58,181 nucleotides of DNA from an uncultured Clostridia bacterium (GTDB taxonomy: Bacteria; Bacillota; Clostridia; Lachnospirales; CAG-274). Shown one piece after another: positions 54,683 to 58,181 of this stretch. The position numbers were made by a program, and so were the translations under genes. Under the pieces are notes generated by a model. The model saw only the letters and a list, made by a program, of their open reading frames with translations. It searched no databases and was not told the origin of the DNA. The stretch spans positions 1 through 58,181 of the forward strand of contig CALWDX010000015.1 of assembly GCA_944376805.1 (NCBI GenBank), written 5' to 3'. Every line of letters begins with the position of its first letter. The first letter of the stretch is position 1.

Positions 54683-54829
54683 ATGAGCTTTTTTGATTTT
54701 TATACTGATAAAATGACAAATATACTTAATAACTTAAGTCCATATGAATTAAATAAAATTGGTTTAATGTGTTTAGAAAGACAATTTAAAACTTATTATC
54801 CTTTTATTTTAAAATTATTTTCAAATTAA
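54683..54829 (+). CDS. Small protein of 48 residues, unknown function
   Basis: A short frame beginning MSFFDFYTDK and ending FILKLFSN. AAGGGAG lies 7 bases before the ATG, and an extended -10 (TGG before TAAAAT, 54655-54660) is properly placed upstream. It is divergent from the CotS-like gene. The sequence is aromatic-rich and probably helical, without a membrane segment. I cannot assign a family. Coding is supported by the SD, promoter and absence of any other feature, but not by homology. Confidence 0.55.
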   Translation: MSFFDFYTDKMTNILNNLSPYELNKIGLMCLERQFKTYYPFILKLFSN

Positions 54830-54927
54830 AAATATAGAATGAAAAAAGAATATAAAAACTTTTGAATTAGCTAAAAAATAAAAAATAGTATGAAAATTGT
54901 AATACTTTATTTAAATATTAATATTAA

Positions 54928-54954
54928 AAAAGGTTAGAAAAAATCTAACCTTTT
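54928..54954 (-). terminator. Terminator of trxA
   Basis: AAAAGGTTAGA/TCTAACCTTTT stem (54928-54938 and 54944-54954), with T-rich sequence following on the minus strand. Confidence 0.8.
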
Positions 54955-54963
54955 CATCTATAA

Positions 54964-55284
54964 TTATGCTAAAGAATTTAATTTTTCAATAATATCTTCT
55001 TTTTCTGCAACGCCAACTATTTTATCTACTTCTTTACCATCTTTAAAAAATACAAGTGTTGGTAATAATCTAATATTATATTCAGCACAAAGTTCACCTA
55101 ATTGGTCACTATCTACTTTAACAACTACTGCTTTGCCTTCCATTTCACTAGCAATTTCATCTATAACTGGACTTAACATTTTACAAGGTCCACACCAAGT
55201 TGCAAAAAAGTCTACCATTGCTGGAACTCCTGCTTTTAATACTTCATTTTCAAATTCTTCTTTACTACCTAATATTTTAGCCAT
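54964..55284 (-). CDS. trxA: Thioredoxin
   Basis: Cytosolic dithiol-disulfide oxidoreductase of 106 residues. The active site FFATWCGPCKML (about 27-38) has the standard WCGPC, and IRLLPTLVFFKDGKEV carries the conserved cis-Pro. GGAGGT precedes the ATG. Monocistronic, with its own promoter and terminator; thioredoxin reductase is not adjacent. Confidence 0.97.
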   Translation of the reverse strand: MAKILGSKEEFENEVLKAGVPAMVDFFATWCGPCKMLSPVIDEIASEMEGKAVVVKVDSDQLGELCAEYNIRLLPTLVFFKDGKEVDKIVGVAEKEDIIEKLNSLA

Positions 55285-55348
55285 ATTATAACCTCCATAT
55301 CTAATTATTTTAATTTATTTATTGTTAATATTTACATTTATAATATAC

Positions 55349-55377
55349 ATTATACTATAATATAAAAAATAATTCAA
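55349..55377 (-). promoter_or_regulatory. Promoter of trxA
   Basis: TTGAAT (55372-55377) and TATAAT (55349-55354) are 17 bases apart on the minus strand. It begins 9 bases after the murI stop. Confidence 0.6.
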
Positions 55378-55385
55378 TATAATTC

Positions 55386-56195
55386 TTAGTAATTTTCTAT
55401 ACTTACTTTTTCTGCTATATGATTTTCTTTTAATACTAAAGAACATATAAAATCAAATTTATCATTTTTATCACTTACATAAAATTTATGACTACCACCA
55501 TTTTTATTTTCTAAATTATTTTGTTGTAAATAATTTTTCATTTTTAAAGCTGTTTCAAAAGCTGGATTTACTATTTTAACTTTATCCCCCATAACCTTTT
55601 TTATACTTTCTTTTAATAATGGATAATGTGTACAACCTAATATAAGAGAATCTATATTATAGTTTTTTAAATCTTTCAAATATTTTTCTGCAACATCAAC
55701 AGTTATTTTATCTTCCAAAAATCCTTCTTCTGCTAAAGGTACAAATAGTGGACAAGATTTAGAATATACCTGTATATCTTTTATATTTTCTTTTAATTTT
55801 CTTTCATATTCACCACTTCTTATAGTAGCTTCTGTACCTATAACTCCTACTTTATTATTTTTAGTAACTTTTATAGCAGATTTTACACCTGGTTCTAATA
55901 CTTCAATTATTGGAATATCAAAAAATTCTTTTTTTAAATCCTCATAACAATTAGAACTTACTGTATTACAAGCTATAATAATAGCTTTGACATTTTTTTC
56001 TTTTAAAAATCTTATTATTTGACAAGAAAATTTATATACTAATTCTTTAGATTTTGAACCATAAGGAACTCTTGCAGTATCTCCAAAATAAATTATATCT
56101 TCTTTTGGTAAAACTTCTATAACTTCTTTTACTATTGTAAGTCCACCAACGCCTGAATCAAATATTCCTATTGGTCTTTTGTCAGTATTACTCAT
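55386..56195 (-). CDS. murI: Glutamate racemase
   Basis: Provides D-glutamate for peptidoglycan. The 269-residue product starts with RPIGIFDSGVGGLTIVKEV (7-25). The two catalytic cysteines are in IACNTVSS (about 73-80) and LGCTHYPLL (about 182-190), and YFGDTARVPYGSKS follows the N-terminal motif. It starts five bases after ddl, with GTGGAGT at the end of ddl as SD, so the two wall-precursor genes are one operon. Confidence 0.96.
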   Translation of the reverse strand: MSNTDKRPIGIFDSGVGGLTIVKEVIEVLPKEDIIYFGDTARVPYGSKSKELVYKFSCQIIRFLKEKNVKAIIIACNTVSSNCYEDLKKEFFDIPIIEVLEPGVKSAIKVTKNNKVGVIGTEATIRSGEYERKLKENIKDIQVYSKSCPLFVPLAEEGFLEDKITVDVAEKYLKDLKNYNIDSLILGCTHYPLLKESIKKVMGDKVKIVNPAFETALKMKNYLQQNNLENKNGGSHKFYVSDKNDKFDFICSLVLKENHIAEKVSIENY

Positions 56196-56200
56196 AAAAC

Positions 56201-57277
56201 TTACTCCACACTTTTATTATTAAAATCTTCAAAAGCTAATTCTATAAGATTATCTAAAAGTTCTGGTAAAAGTATTCCTTTATTTTTCCATAACATATGA
56301 TACATACTTATAGAAGTAAACCCTGGAAAAGTATTTATTTCATTAAATATAACTTTGTTTGTATCATTTTCTATAAAGAAATCTACTCTTGATAATCCTC
56401 TACCATCTAATGCTTTAAATATTTTTATAGCTTTTTCTTGTATTTCTTTAGATATACTTTCTTCTATATTAGCTGGTATTACTGTCTTAGATTCTGGATT
56501 ATTATATTTTGCATCATAATCATAAAATTCTAAAGCAGATAAAACTTCTCCAACATTTGTAGCTTTAACATCATAGTTACCTAAAACAGCACATTCTACT
56601 TCTCTACCATTAATATTTTGTTCTATAATAACTTTAATATCATATAATAAAGCATTATTAATAGCATCTAACAATTCTTGTTTATTGTTAGCTTTTGATA
56701 TTCCTTTAGAAGAACCTGCATTAGCTGGTTTTATAAAACAAGGATAACCTATTTCTTTTTCAATATCTTTATATATACTATTTATATTTTCTATTTCATA
56801 TTTATATACCACTTTATAATTAGCTTGTTCTATACCTATACTATTGGCAATAATTTTTGTATATAATTTATCCATACACACAGCAGATGATAAAACACCA
56901 CAACCAACATAAGGTATTTTAGCTAGTTCCAAAAGACCTTGTATTGTTCCATCTTCTCCCCATTTACCATGTAAAACAGGTATAACAACATCTATTGGCA
57001 TAATTTTAATTTTATCACCAACTATTCTTATTATTCCTTTATGTGATACATCTGGACTTATAATGGCATTAGTTGAATATGCTTCCCACTCTGTATTACA
57101 TATATTTTCTATTGGACCATCATATATTTTCCATTGACCATCTTTTGATATATATATAGGAATAACTGAATATTTATCTTTAGATAAATTTGATATTATT
57201 GTAAAAGCAGATTTTTTTGATATTTCATGTTCAGAAGATTGCCCCCCAAATAATACTGCAACAACTTTTTTAGACAT
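56201..57277 (-). CDS. ddl: D-alanine--D-alanine ligase
   Basis: ATP-grasp enzyme forming the D-Ala-D-Ala terminus of the wall precursor. The 358-residue product has VLFGGQSSEHEISKKSA (8-24), VIPVLHGKWGEDGTIQG (about 92-108), PCFIKPANAGSSKGISKA and FNEINTFPGFTSISMYHMLW, all family signatures. AAGAGG precedes the ATG. There is no vanX/vanH context, so I read it as the housekeeping ligase. Confidence 0.95.
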   Translation of the reverse strand: MSKKVVAVLFGGQSSEHEISKKSAFTIISNLSKDKYSVIPIYISKDGQWKIYDGPIENICNTEWEAYSTNAIISPDVSHKGIIRIVGDKIKIMPIDVVIPVLHGKWGEDGTIQGLLELAKIPYVGCGVLSSAVCMDKLYTKIIANSIGIEQANYKVVYKYEIENINSIYKDIEKEIGYPCFIKPANAGSSKGISKANNKQELLDAINNALLYDIKVIIEQNINGREVECAVLGNYDVKATNVGEVLSALEFYDYDAKYNNPESKTVIPANIEESISKEIQEKAIKIFKALDGRGLSRVDFFIENDTNKVIFNEINTFPGFTSISMYHMLWKNKGILLPELLDNLIELAFEDFNNKSVE

Positions 57278-57483
57278 AATTAAACCTCTTTCCTATAACT
57301 AAATATTTATTTTAAATACTTTATTATATGCAAAAATAATAATATTGTTTTTATCCCAAAATTATATTAAATATGTAATTTACAAATAAATTTTAAAGTA
57401 TAAAATTAATAATATTATAAACTAATATAAATAAAAATGCAATTAATTTTAAAAATATTAATTTAGTATTTTAAAAACAAAAA

Positions 57484-57509
57484 AGCCAGATACATTTCTA
57501 TATCTGACT
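57484..57509 (-). terminator. Terminator of the tRNA/rRNA operon
   Basis: A 9-bp stem (57484-57492 and 57501-57509, one G-T pair) followed on the minus strand by TTTTTTGTTTTT, just after tRNA-Lys. Confidence 0.85.
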
Positions 57510-57516
57510 AAATCTA

Positions 57517-57589
57517 TGAGTCACCCGGGGTTCGAACCCGGGACACCTGGATTAAAAGTCCAGTGCTCTACCAACTGAGCTAGTGACCC
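57517..57589 (-). tRNA. tRNA-Lys (anticodon UUU)
   Basis: A 73-nt cloverleaf on the minus strand. Acceptor GGGTCAC/GTGACTC, anticodon loop CTTTTAA, TTCGAAC in the T arm. CCA is not encoded. Last gene of the operon. Confidence 0.97.
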
Positions 57590-57603
57590 GCATTATTATT
57601 AAG

Positions 57604-57678
57604 GGTGGATAACGGGATTCGAACCCGTGACCTCCAGAGCCACAATCTGGCGCGCTAACCAACTGCGCCATACCCACC
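57604..57678 (-). tRNA. tRNA-His (anticodon GUG)
   Basis: Cloverleaf on the minus strand with anticodon loop TTGTGGC and the extra G at -1 opposite C73 that marks tRNA-His. CCA is not encoded. Confidence 0.96.
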
Positions 57679-57693
57679 ATATGTTAGCAAAAA

Positions 57694-57767
<74 letters not shown>

Positions 57768-57782
57768 ATATTAAGTTAAAAA

Positions 57783-57857
57783 TCGGGGTGACAGGATTCG
57801 AACCTGCGACCTCCTGATCCCAAATCAGGCGCGCTAGCCAAGCTACGCTACACCCCG
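57783..57857 (-). tRNA. tRNA-Pro (anticodon UGG)
   Basis: Cloverleaf on the minus strand. Acceptor CGGGGTG/CACCCCG, anticodon loop TTTGGGA. It begins only 5 bases after the 3' end of 5S rRNA. CCA is not encoded. Confidence 0.96.
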
Positions 57858-57862
57858 TTAAA

Positions 57863-57979
57863 TCTGGCAACCACTTACTTTCCCAGGCAGTCTCCCACCA
57901 AGTATCATCAGCCGTTTAGGTCTTAACCATCGTGTTCGGTATGGGAACGGGTGTTTCCCCTAAACGCATCATCACCGGA
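57863..57979 (-). rRNA. rrf: 5S rRNA
   Basis: About 117 bases on the minus strand containing the conserved CCGTTCCCATACCGAACACG loop and ending GGTTGCCAGA. Ends are set from helix I pairing and may be off by a few bases. It lies directly downstream of 16S. Confidence 0.93.

Positions 57980-58181
<202 letters not shown>

Overview
The window is 58 kb of very AT-rich DNA from a low-GC, Gram-positive, spore-forming anaerobe of the Clostridia, perhaps in the Lachnospirales. The evidence is clostridial gene content, strong AGGAGG ribosome-binding sites, an anti-SD ending CCTCCTTTCT in the 16S fragment, several sporulation-type proteins (YtaF, YunB, a BofC-type C-terminal domain, a CotS-like kinase fold), an orphan formate-tetrahydrofolate ligase, and no outer-membrane genes. 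Genus-level placement is inference. I see no insertion sequence, prophage or CRISPR array.

Layout. 1-2.1 kb: chemotaxis genes cheR and the 5' part of cheA (minus). 2.2-7.2 kb: deoD, a G5/3D cell-wall protein, and a metG-tatD operon. 7.3-9.8 kb: two back-to-back membrane GGDEF proteins. 10-12.2 kb: an XRE regulator and purK-purE. 12.3-18 kb (plus): a CDF metal exporter, an FtsK/SpoIIIE translocase and an anchored protein whose tail is cut by an in-frame stop. 18-26.3 kb: a complete sialic-acid operon (nanA, SSS symporter, yhcH, nanK, secreted mutarotase, secreted sialidase, nanE) facing an RpiR-type regulator across a promoter region containing a 13-bp dyad. 26.3-38 kb: a wall-glycan cluster (YitT, TagA, CsaB, O-antigen-ligase-like, DUF4330, two GT4 enzymes, a WecC-type dehydrogenase, a Wzx-type flippase). 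38-49.5 kb: a PEPCK-like DUF4914 protein, a candidate small RNA, a BofC-like protein, a Ca2+ ATPase, YtaF, a TPR protein, a class A PBP, YunB and YajC. 49.7-57.3 kb: fhs, nagB-nagA, a CotS-like protein, a 48-residue ORF, trxA, murI and ddl. 57.5 kb to the end (minus): the 16S 3' end, then 5S, then tRNA-Pro, Arg, His and Lys, with no 23S between 16S and 5S.

How the parts work together. The secreted sialidase frees sialic acid and the secreted mutarotase and YhcH handle its anomers. The symporter imports it, and NanA, NanK and NanE convert it to GlcNAc-6-P. The separate nagB-nagA unit at 51.6-53.6 kb completes the route to fructose-6-P. Next door, TagA (a ManNAc transferase family), the WecC-type UDP-ManNAcA dehydrogenase and CsaB (pyruvyl transferase) suggest a pyruvylated, ManNAc-containing secondary cell-wall polymer of the kind that anchors SLH-domain surface proteins. 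PBP, murI and ddl provide further wall functions.

Most interesting unexplained items: the 16S-5S-tRNA order; a ~128-nt promoter-to-terminator unit at 40.1-40.2 kb with C-rich loops (candidate sRNA); a nagA leader with a hairpin between SD and start; the nan operator-like dyad; the interrupted C-terminal tail at 17.9 kb; and a small membrane protein carrying three copies of an SF[IL]YK motif. All calls come from reading the sequence; no database searches were run.
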